Shown one piece after another: positions 1-9,706 of a stretch of 64,000 nucleotides of DNA (its first letter is position 1; every line of letters starts with the position of its first letter). Location: the NCBI GenBank assembly GCA_900105895.1, contig FNSH01000001.1, positions 62,001 to 126,000 on the forward strand, given 5' to 3'. Source of the stretch: Atopobium minutum. Its GTDB lineage: Bacteria > Actinomycetota > Coriobacteriia > Coriobacteriales > Atopobiaceae. The position numbers and the translations under genes are program-made. The notes beneath the pieces were generated by a model, which searched no databases, was not told the origin of the DNA, and was given only the letters and a program-made list of their open reading frames with translations.

Positions 1-60
1 TCCTTCTCGGTCAAGCGCCCTGATCGCAGCAGCGGACACTTTTTTGGTAAGAAGCTCTAG
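1..60 (+). CDS. 3' end of an unidentified upstream gene (partial)
   Basis: The first 60 bases read as an open frame of 19 codons ending in TAG at 58-60, only 8 bases before the penicillin-binding protein start. The visible tail is basic (SVKRPDRSSGHFFGKKL). In many Actinobacteria a phosphatase, FHA protein or RodA sits next to the transpeptidase, so an envelope-regulation gene is possible, but nothing in these residues identifies a family. Confidence 0.4.
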   Translation, partial: SFSVKRPDRSSGHFFGKKL

Positions 61-68
61 GACCTACT

Positions 69-2108
69 ATGTCGTTAGCTCTTGTCATCCTGCTTATTAT
101 TGCGCTTGCTTCAATAGCCATTGCGGTTATTGTTTTTATAACCATGCGCTCTGGTAGCAAGCGTTTTACCTTTGATATTGGTGGACAAACACCTCGAGCT
201 GCTGGTGGAGAAGACCATTCTACCGAGGGCGGGTTTAAAACGCGGCTCTACGGTCTGGCAGTGTTTTCTGGCGCTATCCTTACAGCACTGGTGGGTAAAT
301 TGTGGAGTATGCAGCTTGTCTCGTCAGATGAATACGCCAAGCAAGCAGAAAGTAATCGTACGCGCTCCATTGCCACCTCGGCACCACGGGGACGAATTTT
401 GGATCGCAATGGCGTTGAGCTGGTGGGCAATCGCTCGAGTTTAACCGTGATAGCAAAAAGCGATGTTCTTAACGATGAGATCAAACTGCAGCTGTTAGCA
501 AATCTTTTAGGTATGCCAAAAATTGCTGTTAAACGAAAGATTCAAGATGCTTCTGCGGGGGCACAGAACCTGCGCGTGGTGGCAAGTGATGTGAGCCGCC
601 GCGTGGTTGCCTATTTGGGTGAGCATGCAGACGTCTTTGAGGGCATTACGGTGGAAACACGATCTACGCGTAATTACCCACAGGGTAGTTTAGCTGCGCA
701 TTTGCTGGGCTATACGGGTTCTGTTACACAGGATTTTATCAAGAAGCATAAAAATGATGATCAAAGTTCTCCCAGCTATGAGTTGGGTGACATTGTTGGT
801 CAGGCGGGCATTGAATACCAGTATGAGTCTATTTTGCAAGGTGTTCATGGCGAACAAAAAGTGTATGTTGATGCCTCGGGTAAGGTAGTGGACTATTCCA
901 CCTCAGTGGATGCAACGCCAGGTTCTGACATTACGCTTACCATTGACGCTAAGATTCAAAAGGGTGCGGAAGAAGGTCTTGCACACGCCATTAAAGCGTC
1001 CCAGCAAAAGGGCAATGCTGACTGCAAGGCCGGCGCTGTGGTTGTAGTGGACGTTACCAATGGTGAGGTTCTTGCTATGGCAAGTGCGCCCACCTATGAC
1101 CCAAGCGTGTTTATCGGCGGTATCTCTAACGACGATTGGTCTGAGCTTTCCGATGAGTCAAATAGCTACCCGCTTATGAACCGTGCGGTAGACGGTGCCT
1201 ATATGTCCGCATCCACTATAAAACCTATCAATGCCCTGGCTGCTATGGACAGTGGCTTGGCAGGTTTTGATTCTGGCTATAACTGTACTGGTTTTTGGAC
1301 AGGCTTTGGCAAGGCATCTGGTCAGTACTGTTGGAAGCATAGTGGACATGGATACATGACACTGCAAACAGGTATTACTTTTTCTTGTGACGTGGTGTTT
1401 TATGAAATCGGTAAGAGCTTCTGGCTTGCGGATGATGCACACAAATGGGGCATGCAGGATACCATGAAAAAATGGGGCTTTGGCTCTAAGACAGGCATTG
1501 ATCTTCCGAGTGAGGGAGAAGGTCGCGTGCCCGATGCGGATTGGAAGTGGAATTACTACACCACCAGTTCTGAGGCAGACCGTCAGTGGAAGGGCGGAGA
1601 CAACACCAACCTGGCTATTGGTCAGGGTGACTTTTTGGTAACGCCTATTCAGCTGGTAAGTGCTTATATGGGTCTTGCGAATAGAGGAACTATTTGGACG
1701 CCTCGTGTGCTCAAGAGCGTACAGTCGCATTCTGGTAATGGTACTATTCTGGAAACCGATTCCTCTAAGCGTTTGGAGCCCAAGCAAAGCACCGAGCAAT
1801 ACGATATGTTGCATCGTGCGCTTGAAGGTGTTATCTACGAGGAAGATAGATCCGTAACGGCACATTTTACCAATCTTCCCGTACGGGTAGCAGGTAAAAC
1901 GGGTTCTGGCGAACGTGCAGGTGAGGCAGCAACCGGTTGGCTGTGTGCCTATGCTCCTGCAGATGATCCTAAGTATGCCATCGCAGCGGTTGTCGAGAAG
2001 GGCGGCTTTGGTGCAACATCTGCAATGTATGCCGTTCGTGATACCTTAGGTGCCATCTATGATTCACCTGACACTACGGGTGATTCTTCAGATACCGAGA
2101 CTCACTAA
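69..2108 (+). CDS. mrdA: Class B penicillin-binding protein (PBP2/FtsI-type transpeptidase)
   Basis: Membrane-anchored D,D-transpeptidase that crosslinks peptidoglycan. A hydrophobic segment lies at residues ~4-25 and a second at ~60-80. The N-terminal part carries the dimerisation-domain signature around RGRILDRNG (~108-116). The transpeptidase domain has all three active-site motifs: S382-T-I-K385 (nucleophile Ser and Lys), S439-C-D441 and K610-T-G612. The SxD form of the second motif is the one in E. coli PBP2, whereas FtsI has SxN, which favours an elongation (RodA-partner) role; the immediately following rodA-type gene agrees. At 679 residues it is in the normal class B range. Assignment to elongation rather than division is inference. 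Confidence 0.9.
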   Translation: MSLALVILLIIALASIAIAVIVFITMRSGSKRFTFDIGGQTPRAAGGEDHSTEGGFKTRLYGLAVFSGAILTALVGKLWSMQLVSSDEYAKQAESNRTRSIATSAPRGRILDRNGVELVGNRSSLTVIAKSDVLNDEIKLQLLANLLGMPKIAVKRKIQDASAGAQNLRVVASDVSRRVVAYLGEHADVFEGITVETRSTRNYPQGSLAAHLLGYTGSVTQDFIKKHKNDDQSSPSYELGDIVGQAGIEYQYESILQGVHGEQKVYVDASGKVVDYSTSVDATPGSDITLTIDAKIQKGAEEGLAHAIKASQQKGNADCKAGAVVVVDVTNGEVLAMASAPTYDPSVFIGGISNDDWSELSDESNSYPLMNRAVDGAYMSASTIKPINALAAMDSGLAGFDSGYNCTGFWTGFGKASGQYCWKHSGHGYMTLQTGITFSCDVVFYEIGKSFWLADDAHKWGMQDTMKKWGFGSKTGIDLPSEGEGRVPDADWKWNYYTTSSEADRQWKGGDNTNLAIGQGDFLVTPIQLVSAYMGLANRGTIWTPRVLKSVQSHSGNGTILETDSSKRLEPKQSTEQYDMLHRALEGVIYEEDRSVTAHFTNLPVRVAGKTGSGERAGEAATGWLCAYAPADDPKYAIAAVVEKGGFGATSAMYAVRDTLGAIYDSPDTTGDSSDTETH

Positions 2109-2130
2109 CACAGCTCAGAAAGGGGGAGGA

Positions 2131-3366
2131 ATGGCTATCGAGACACCAAAAGGAAGTCTGTCAGATGTTGGTTTTGGCGGCATCTTGTCTTCTCTCTTTG
2201 GAGGCGATGCTGGAAAATCGCCTTCCCATGCTCGCATGAGACCAGTCAAACGGCGCTTTGGTGCCTACTATTTGGCTAACCTCGTTCCTGCTATTTTGCT
2301 GTGTGTCTACGGACTGTTAGTTGTTTGGTCCGCTTCTTTGACCATTCCTGAGGCTTCATGGCCCCGCCAGATGCTTGGTGTAGGCATTGGTTTTACCGGT
2401 GCCGCATTCATTCGTCGCTATGATTATCGAAATCTTGCCAATATGACCAACATACTGCTGGCCATAGATATTGTTTTGATGCTCATGCCTAAGGTTCCAG
2501 GGCTTTCCTATTCCGCAAAAGGTCTTACGGGTTGGGTACAGATCCCCTTTATCCACCTACGCATGCAGCCGTCTGAGATAGCAAAGCTGGTTACTATTTC
2601 TCTTATGGCGTCGCTGAGTGCGCAATACAACGGCAAAATTGAGTCCTTGCGTGACTACGTACGCTTGTGCATCTATCTGCTTATTCCATTTGTCCTTATC
2701 CTTACACAGCCAGACTTGGGAACCGGTCTTGTTATTTTGGTTTCTGGTGCTGCAATTATTATATGTGCGGGAGCACGACGAAGTTGGGTGTTGGTAACCA
2801 TTGCGCTGATTATTGTGGGGTCGGCGTTTATCATCATTACCTCTATGACGCCCGGTCTTCCGCACCTGCTTAAGGAGTACCAGCTTAATCGTCTTATTGT
2901 CTTTGTAGACCCAAGCGTGAGCCCTACGGGTGATGGCTATAACTTATTACAATCCAAGATTGCTGTGGGCTCTGGTGGTTTCTTTGGCAAGGGTATTGGC
3001 AATGCTACGCAAGCGGGCGGTGGATTTTTGCCCGAGGCACACACAGACTTTGTGTTCGCTTTGCTTTCAGAAGAGTTTGGCTTTGTAGGGGCTGTTATTT
3101 TGTTAACCCTGTTTGCTGTGCTGATCTTCTCGGCAATCCGATTGGCGCTTAAGTTGGAGTCTCCCTTTGGTAAGCTGGTATTGGTTGGTATTGTTGCCAT
3201 GTGGTCGTTCCAGCTCTTAGAAAACGTGGGTATGTGTATTGGTATCATGCCTATTACCGGCATCCCTTTACCGTTTATTAGCTTTGGTTCGTCGTCCATG
3301 GTGGTCCAGCTTATGTCAATTGGTATTGTCCAAAGTGTTTACTTACATCGGACAAAGGTGGCATAA
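2131..3366 (+). CDS. rodA: RodA/FtsW-family peptidoglycan glycosyltransferase
   Basis: SEDS-family polytopic membrane protein that polymerises lipid II glycan strands with a partner class B PBP. The 411-residue product has about ten hydrophobic segments from residue ~40 on, and SEDS hallmarks: GWVQIPFIHLRMQPSEIAK (Pro-Ser-Glu), TQPDLGTGLV and the C-terminal GIMPITGIPLPFISFGSSS stretch. The frame is open upstream to 2050 inside the previous gene, but ATG 2131 is preceded at once by AGGGGGAGGA, so I start there. It lies 22 bases after the transpeptidase, forming the classic PBP-SEDS pair. FtsW versus RodA cannot be settled from sequence alone. Confidence 0.9.
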   Translation: MAIETPKGSLSDVGFGGILSSLFGGDAGKSPSHARMRPVKRRFGAYYLANLVPAILLCVYGLLVVWSASLTIPEASWPRQMLGVGIGFTGAAFIRRYDYRNLANMTNILLAIDIVLMLMPKVPGLSYSAKGLTGWVQIPFIHLRMQPSEIAKLVTISLMASLSAQYNGKIESLRDYVRLCIYLLIPFVLILTQPDLGTGLVILVSGAAIIICAGARRSWVLVTIALIIVGSAFIIITSMTPGLPHLLKEYQLNRLIVFVDPSVSPTGDGYNLLQSKIAVGSGGFFGKGIGNATQAGGGFLPEAHTDFVFALLSEEFGFVGAVILLTLFAVLIFSAIRLALKLESPFGKLVLVGIVAMWSFQLLENVGMCIGIMPITGIPLPFISFGSSSMVVQLMSIGIVQSVYLHRTKVA

Positions 3367-3386
3367 GAGTGGCATAAGGAGCACGT

Positions 3387-4232
3387 ATGCGTAGGTCAAA
3401 AACGTCAGTAGACACGCTTAAAAATGCCGCCATGCTTTTTATGACAGCAAATACAACAGATCCTATTCGTGTGCATCTGTATGTGGATACTACAGCTCCA
3501 GATTTTATCATCGCCACGGTTAAAGAACTGTTTATTCCTGCTGATCCTAGTGCTCAGCTGCGTATTTTGAACGTCGACTCGGCAGTAGACAGTCCTGTTG
3601 GCATGCGTTTTGAAACAGATTGTGATGTTTGTTTTGTACTCTGTGGTCACCATAGTCAGGCAGCGGCGCATGTTGTTGTCCAGTACCAACAGGCTCATCT
3701 GCCCTGTGCGGTGATTGCCCGCTCAAGTGTCGAGGCACCGTATTGTGCATCCGATCCTGATGGCAGCGCGGTGGGGCTTGTCACTGCTGCAGATGCGGCT
3801 ACACTCAAACAAAAGCTGGCTTCATGGGTAGTAGATGCACTTGCCGAGAAGGGCATTGCATTTGCCCGTGCTTTTACTTTTGCGCGTAAGGCAAAAGTAA
3901 ACCAATTGGTTCACAGCTGTGCTCTCCAAAATGCTGCAGTAGGTGCTCTGGTGCTCATTCCTGGTGCAGATATGCCTGTTATGACTACCAATCAAATGCG
4001 TCTCGCACTTGATATAGCCCGCGTGTATGGGCATGAGCAAGATCTTTCTCGTGTGGGTGATATCGTCGCTGTAGTGGGTGCAGGTTTGGTGTATCGTGGT
4101 GCAGCCCGCGCGTTATTAAGCGTTGTTCCTGTTGTTGGCGCTGTAGTAAAGGCATCCGTGGGTTTTGGTGGAACTATTTCCACTGGTCGAGTCCTAGCAG
4201 CTCGTTTTGAGCAAGAGGATCGTACTCAGTAA
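3387..4232 (+). CDS. DUF697/YcjF-like membrane-associated protein
   Basis: 281-residue protein with a well-placed AAGGAG before ATG 3387, 20 bases after rodA, so probably the last gene of that operon. The C-terminal half contains a stretch like that of DUF697 proteins (LIPGADMPVMTTNQM at ~194-208, then a conserved LALDIARVYG) followed by a Gly/Ala/Val-rich hydrophobic tail at ~225-265 that may form membrane helices. The N-terminal half has Rossmann-like alternation but no G1 (GxxxxGKS) motif, so I see no GTPase. DUF697 regions usually follow GTPase domains; here the domain stands without one. Function unknown. Confidence 0.6.
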   Translation: MRRSKTSVDTLKNAAMLFMTANTTDPIRVHLYVDTTAPDFIIATVKELFIPADPSAQLRILNVDSAVDSPVGMRFETDCDVCFVLCGHHSQAAAHVVVQYQQAHLPCAVIARSSVEAPYCASDPDGSAVGLVTAADAATLKQKLASWVVDALAEKGIAFARAFTFARKAKVNQLVHSCALQNAAVGALVLIPGADMPVMTTNQMRLALDIARVYGHEQDLSRVGDIVAVVGAGLVYRGAARALLSVVPVVGAVVKASVGFGGTISTGRVLAARFEQEDRTQ

Positions 4233-4287
4233 AAATGTAGTTCATGAGTTTTTGTAGTGAATAACAGTAGTTAGCTGGATTTTCTTG

Positions 4288-4316
4288 TTGACCAAGCTGT
4301 CAAGCGATGATAAAGT
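4288..4316 (+). promoter_or_regulatory. Candidate sigma70-type promoter for rplU-rpmA
   Basis: TTGACC (4288-4293) and TAAAGT (4311-4316) are separated by 17 bases in the 127-base gap before rplU. The -35 matches 5/6 and the -10 4/6 of the consensus. Transcription would start near 4323, giving a short leader. Confidence 0.5.
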
Positions 4317-4359
4317 TACCAGCTGTTGCACTCACTCATAGCAATGAAGGGCATTAAAC

Positions 4360-4719
4360 ATGTACGCAATCATTACGACTGGCGGCAAGCAGTATAAGGT
4401 TGCCAAGGGCGACGTCATCGACGTAGAGAAGCTCGACGCGCAACCTGGCGATAAGGTTAAGCTTGACGTCCTTATGCTCAGCGACGGCAAGACCGTTGTT
4501 GTCGATCCCGAGAAGCTCTCTAAGATGTCTGTACAGGCAGAGGTCGTAGAGCAGTTTAAGGGCGAGAAGCAGCTTGTCTTCAAGTTCCATAAGCGTAAGC
4601 GCTATCATCGCCTTAATGGTCACAGGCAGAACCTCACTAAGCTTTCCATCGTAAAGCTTCCTGCTAAGCCTCGTGCCGCTAAGGCCGCATCTACTGCTGA
4701 CGAGTCCGCAGCAGAGTAG
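4360..4719 (+). CDS. rplU: 50S ribosomal protein L21
   Basis: Structural protein of the large subunit that binds 23S rRNA. The first residues MYAIITTGGKQYKV and the KFHKRKRYHRLNGHRQ region (~75-91) are diagnostic of L21. At 119 residues it is slightly longer than the usual ~103 because of an Ala/Ser/Glu-rich C-terminal tail. It is followed after 37 bases by rpmA, the near-universal L21-L27 pair, and shares its candidate promoter at 4288-4316. Confidence 0.97.
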   Translation: MYAIITTGGKQYKVAKGDVIDVEKLDAQPGDKVKLDVLMLSDGKTVVVDPEKLSKMSVQAEVVEQFKGEKQLVFKFHKRKRYHRLNGHRQNLTKLSIVKLPAKPRAAKAASTADESAAE

Positions 4720-4756
4720 TTCGAGTATTTCCTCGTTGAGTAGAAGGTAGGTTAAC

Positions 4757-5011
4757 ATGGCTCACAAGAAAGGTCTCGGCTCCTCTCGTAATGGCCGTGA
4801 CTCTAATGCACAGCGCCTTGGCACCAAAATTTATGGTGGTCAGGCAATCAAGACTGGTCAGATTATCGTTCGTCAGCGTGGTACCCACATCACTCCTGGT
4901 GCTAACGTAGGTCGCGGCAAGGATGATACCTTGTTTGCTCTTGTCGATGGCACAGTAGAGTTTAAGAAGGGTATCAAGCATACCGTTTCTGTTATTCCTG
5001 CTCAGGCATAA
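4757..5011 (+). CDS. rpmA: 50S ribosomal protein L27
   Basis: Large-subunit protein whose N-terminus reaches the peptidyl-transferase centre. The 84-residue product begins [16 protein letters not shown], the mature L27 N-terminus, with no cleavable extension, and there is no prp protease gene between rplU and rpmA. This is unlike Firmicutes and fits an Actinobacterial host. An AGAAGGTAGG ribosome binding site precedes ATG 4757, and a strong terminator follows at 5037-5067. Confidence 0.97.
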   Translation: MAHKKGLGSSRNGRDSNAQRLGTKIYGGQAIKTGQIIVRQRGTHITPGANVGRGKDDTLFALVDGTVEFKKGIKHTVSVIPAQA

Positions 5012-5036
5012 CAAAAGACGTTTGTATGATACCGCG

Positions 5037-5067
5037 AGACCTCCGACCTAGTCGGGGGTCTTGTTTT
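5037..5067 (+). terminator. Intrinsic terminator after rpmA
   Basis: A 10-bp stem (5038-5047 with 5051-5060, one G-T wobble) closes on a CTA loop and is followed by TTGTTTT. It ends the rplU-rpmA transcript and separates it from obgE. Confidence 0.85.
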
Positions 5068-5154
5068 GTATGTAGTGGTGCCGTATGGGGTAGTATTGCT
5101 GCTAGGACAGTTTGTGTCCGTAGGAGCTAATGCTTCACTAACCCTGCGATTTGA

Positions 5155-6573
<1,419 letters not shown>

Positions 6574-6599
6574 GAACCAAGTGCTACGACGGTGTTGGT

Positions 6600-7310
6600 G
6601 TGAGTAACATGCCACGAGTGAATGAGGAGTCAAAGGTGGACGCACAAGTACTTGAAGATCTCGATCTTCCGCTGCTTGGAGCCGATAGTGCAAAAACGTA
6701 TCGTTTGGGCATCATGGGCGGTACCTTTGATCCCATTCATAATGGGCACCTGGTAGCTGCAGAGCAGGTATTGGGAGATCTGGACCTCGATGTGGTGGTC
6801 TTTATGCCTGCCGGAAGCCCTGCTTTTAAGCAGAACGCGAACGTCACCTCTGCAGCAGATCGCTATGCTATGACATTGCTTGCTACAGCTGATAATCCGC
6901 ACTTTGTAACCAGTCGATTTGAGATTGATCGTAAGGGTATTACCTATACCGCAGATACTCTCAGTACCTTGCGGGAGTTGTATCCATCCAATGTTGAGCT
7001 GTACTTTATTACGGGTGCGGACGCTATTATCGACATTGTAAAATGGCATGATGCCAAAAAGATTGCGCGTTTAGCACGTTTAGTTGCCGCTACGAGACCT
7101 GGCTATGATCTGGATAATGCAACAGACGTCATATTTAAGTCTCAGATTGATTTTGATGTGACGTATCTTGAGGTTCCGGCATTGGCTATTTCTTCAAGTT
7201 ATTTGCGGGGACGTATTATGGCTGGTCAGTCGTTAGCGTACTTAACACCAGATTCGGTTATCGGATATATTTCTAAGCGAGGCCTGTATGGACCACAAAC
7301 TCGTTTATAG
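6600..7310 (+). CDS. nadD: Nicotinate-nucleotide adenylyltransferase
   Basis: Adenylates nicotinate mononucleotide to deamido-NAD in NAD synthesis. The nucleotidyltransferase motif GGTFDPIHNGH is at residues 40-50 and the C-terminal ISSSYLR motif at ~196-202. The motif normally lies within the first dozen residues, so starting at GTG 6600 gives an unusual ~35-residue acidic N-terminal extension; ATG 6609 is an alternative, and no strong ribosome binding site decides. The next gene starts inside its 3' end (7288), indicating translational coupling with yqeK and rsfS. Confidence 0.92.
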   Translation: MSNMPRVNEESKVDAQVLEDLDLPLLGADSAKTYRLGIMGGTFDPIHNGHLVAAEQVLGDLDLDVVVFMPAGSPAFKQNANVTSAADRYAMTLLATADNPHFVTSRFEIDRKGITYTADTLSTLRELYPSNVELYFITGADAIIDIVKWHDAKKIARLARLVAATRPGYDLDNATDVIFKSQIDFDVTYLEVPALAISSSYLRGRIMAGQSLAYLTPDSVIGYISKRGLYGPQTRL

Positions 7311-7953
7311 TACTGCAGCTCTAGATTTAGAGCCCCACTATAGTTCAGAGCAGCTGGCTGCAATTCGTGGCTATGAAGCAGATTTATGTGCACATATGGA
7401 AAAAAATCCGCACCGATTGGCTCATAGTATGTCCGTTGCAAAAACAGCGCAGCATTTAGCACTGGTGTATGGGATTGATCCATACAAAGCACGGGTAGCT
7501 GGTATTTTGCATGACTGGGAAAAGGTTAATCCCTTGTCGGTCCAGCTTGCACGGGCGCGTGAGTTCAATTTGGATTTTGGTGTGGATCTGGAGCTGGTGG
7601 GCGCTCTGTTGCATGGACCTATCGCCCAAAGGACGCTCGCACAGCGATATCCAGAGCTGGGAGAAGATGTCTTGCAGGCTATAGCACGTCACACCGTTGC
7701 ACATGAACAGATGTCCGACCTCGATAAGATCGTGTTTGTTGCCGATGCAATAGAGCCGCTCAGGCCATCTGCACAACCTTTGGAGCAGCTGCGCGAACAG
7801 GTGGGTGTGGTATCACTTGACAGCTTGTTCTGGGAAACCTTTGTAGAAGGAATTTTATATGTGCTTAGCACCCATCGCTACCTGTATCCTAGAACATTAG
7901 AAATATACAACACCCTTGTTTTACAACGTGCCACCGCAAAGGAGCGTGCATGA
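7288..7953 (+). CDS. yqeK: HD-domain hydrolase, YqeK-like (predicted diadenosine tetraphosphatase)
   Basis: 221-residue HD-superfamily phosphohydrolase. Metal ligands are visible as H42-xxx-H46 (PHRLAHS) and the HD pair H75-D76 (ILHDWEK), with a later RHTVAHEQMS segment and FVADAIEP (Asp ligand). The family, next to nadD and rsfS in many Gram-positive genomes, hydrolyses Ap4A symmetrically to ADP. ATG 7288 overlaps nadD by 23 bases; an internal ATG at 7396 would remove the first metal-binding helix region only partly, so the earlier start is preferred. The last codons overlap rsfS by 4 bases. Confidence 0.88.
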   Translation: MDHKLVYSTAALDLEPHYSSEQLAAIRGYEADLCAHMEKNPHRLAHSMSVAKTAQHLALVYGIDPYKARVAGILHDWEKVNPLSVQLARAREFNLDFGVDLELVGALLHGPIAQRTLAQRYPELGEDVLQAIARHTVAHEQMSDLDKIVFVADAIEPLRPSAQPLEQLREQVGVVSLDSLFWETFVEGILYVLSTHRYLYPRTLEIYNTLVLQRATAKERA

Positions 7954-8306
7954 GCGTTACCCCACTAGAGCTAGCAAAAGTTGCAGCAGCCGCTGCAAAC
8001 GAGAAAAAAGTCGAGGATATGGTGCTTATTGATGTCTCCGAAACCTCAGACATCTGTGATTACTTTTTGATTTGCACCGCTGCCAATAGTCGCCTTGCGG
8101 ATTCCGTCATTGATGAGGTGGAAGAAAAAGTCGGCATTAATTGTGCGCAAAAGCCTCTTTCCATTGAGGGTAGGGAAGATAAAACCTGGATTTTGATGGA
8201 TTATGGTGCTGTTTTGGTTAACGTGTTCTTACCGGAGCAGCGTGATTTTTATCGCTTGGATAAACTGTGGGGAGATGCCCCACGGGTAGAGCTTAGGTTT
8301 GACTAA
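7950..8306 (+). CDS. rsfS: Ribosomal silencing factor RsfS (Iojap/YbeB)
   Basis: 118-residue protein that binds L14 and blocks subunit joining when nutrients are low. The signature runs from the VEDMVLIDVSETSDICDYF region (~22-40) through ANSRLADSVIDEVEEK to EGREDKTWILMDYGAVLVN and FYRLDKLWGD near the C-terminus. Start ATG 7950 overlaps the yqeK stop (ATGA), preceded by AAAGGAG. It is the last gene of the obgE-nadD-yqeK-rsfS block, before the convergent dinB. Confidence 0.95.
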   Translation: MSVTPLELAKVAAAAANEKKVEDMVLIDVSETSDICDYFLICTAANSRLADSVIDEVEEKVGINCAQKPLSIEGREDKTWILMDYGAVLVNVFLPEQRDFYRLDKLWGDAPRVELRFD

Positions 8307-8366
8307 AGAGTCAATTCATAGAAGAGTAGGCTGACAAAGAGTAAAGCAGCTCTTCTTTCGGTTGTC

Positions 8367-9671
8367 TTAAGAGATGCTGCCCTTACCAGCCGTTGGTTTG
8401 GTATCGGTGGTATGACGTTCAAAACGTAGATCGTGCCCATAAGAGAGCGCCTGTGAGCCAAATCGCTTTCGCAGATGATCGTATGTCTCGGCAAGTTTTT
8501 GCTTGTCGGGACTTTCTTTTTGGTTGGACTGAACTTGACCCTTTTTGGAATCAGAAGAATCAAAAAGTGAAAGCTGTGCAGGCGCAGTTTCAGAAAAGCC
8601 ACTTACTCCTATTCCTAAAAGACGAATAGGCATGCCCTCTTTCCATATCTTATGCAAGAGTTCTTTGGCGGTTTCAGCCAATATAGATTGACTGTTTGTG
8701 GTGGAAGAAAGCTGAGTTTGCACCGTCTTTTGATGGGCAAAGTCAAACTTTACTTTGAGCGTAATGGTATGTCCTGCCAACTGCTTGGCGCGCAGACGCT
8801 CTGCCGTAAGTTCGGCTACGTGGTCTATAGCAGCATAGATCTGTACAGGTGAGAGTAAATCCTGTGCAAAGGTACGTTCGGACGAGACAGACTTTGGCTC
8901 ATCTTTTTGGGCAAACGGTGTAACCGAACTAACCTCTTTACCAGCAGCACGCAGTAGCATGGTGTGCCCAAAGCTCCCGAATTCTTTTAGTATGATGGTC
9001 TTGTCCGTTTGGGCCAGTTGACCCAAGGTAAAGATTTTTAAGTGGTGTAGTTTGTCTGCTGCTGTTTTACCAATCCCACTCATGGCTTCTACGGGTAGAG
9101 GAGCTAAAAACGCAGCGCTATCCTCGGGGTAAACCAAGTACAGTCCACAGGGTTTTTTGCGCTCAGAGGCAATCTTGGCAATGGTTTTGTTGGCACCCAA
9201 GCCAATGGAGCAGGTAACTCCTAGCTGTGAGACGCGCTGTGAAATACGTTTGCAAATAGCTTCGGGCGATTCTTTTGAATAGCGTCCGGGAGTGATGTCA
9301 AAAAACGCCTCATCAATAGAGACCTGTTCTATTAAGGGAGTTTCATCCAAGATACAGGCCATAACTTGCTGGCTTACCTGACGGTACCTGCTAAAGTGCC
9401 CAGAGGTCCAAATGGCTTGTGGGCATAAACGACGTGCTTGGGCAGAGGGCATAGCAGAGTGCACACCAAATTTACGTGCCTCATAGGATGCGGTAGAAAC
9501 CACGCCGCGCTTATCGGCAGAACCACCCACAATAACAGGCTTACCACGCCATTGAGAGTGATCCAGCTGCTCTACCGAGGCAAAAAAGGCATCAAGGTCT
9601 AACAAGCCAATAGCACAGCCTTGCCAAGGGCGGTGTGCAGCACCAGAAGATATGTTAAAAACATCACTCAT
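8367..9671 (-). CDS. dinB: DNA polymerase IV (Y-family translesion polymerase)
   Basis: Error-prone polymerase that bypasses damaged bases. Conserved Y-family features are DLDAFFASVEQ (metal Asp, ~24-34), the SYEARKFGV segment (~61-69), the catalytic VSIDEAF (~117-123) and the helix-hairpin-helix MSGIGKTAADKL (~196-207). Near residue 370 it has QLSLFD, a textbook sliding-clamp-binding motif. The 434-residue length includes a C-terminal Lys/Gln-rich tail after that motif. It lies 35 bases downstream of the histidine kinase on the same strand and has no clear promoter of its own, so it is probably co-transcribed with the two-component genes, an unusual arrangement. Confidence 0.94.
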   Translation of the reverse strand: MSDVFNISSGAAHRPWQGCAIGLLDLDAFFASVEQLDHSQWRGKPVIVGGSADKRGVVSTASYEARKFGVHSAMPSAQARRLCPQAIWTSGHFSRYRQVSQQVMACILDETPLIEQVSIDEAFFDITPGRYSKESPEAICKRISQRVSQLGVTCSIGLGANKTIAKIASERKKPCGLYLVYPEDSAAFLAPLPVEAMSGIGKTAADKLHHLKIFTLGQLAQTDKTIILKEFGSFGHTMLLRAAGKEVSSVTPFAQKDEPKSVSSERTFAQDLLSPVQIYAAIDHVAELTAERLRAKQLAGHTITLKVKFDFAHQKTVQTQLSSTTNSQSILAETAKELLHKIWKEGMPIRLLGIGVSGFSETAPAQLSLFDSSDSKKGQVQSNQKESPDKQKLAETYDHLRKRFGSQALSYGHDLRFERHTTDTKPTAGKGSIS

Positions 9672-9706
9672 TGCTGCTTATCAATTATAGCTGTCGTAAA
9701 TGAGGT

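Noticed and set aside
1158..1865. A 235-codon antisense frame within the transpeptidase gene
   Set aside because: Overlaps the catalytic region of the PBP on the other strand, with no supporting start signal or motif.
2050..2130. Upstream in-frame extension of rodA into the PBP gene
   Set aside because: The ribosome binding site lies directly before ATG 2131 and the extra residues have no SEDS homology.
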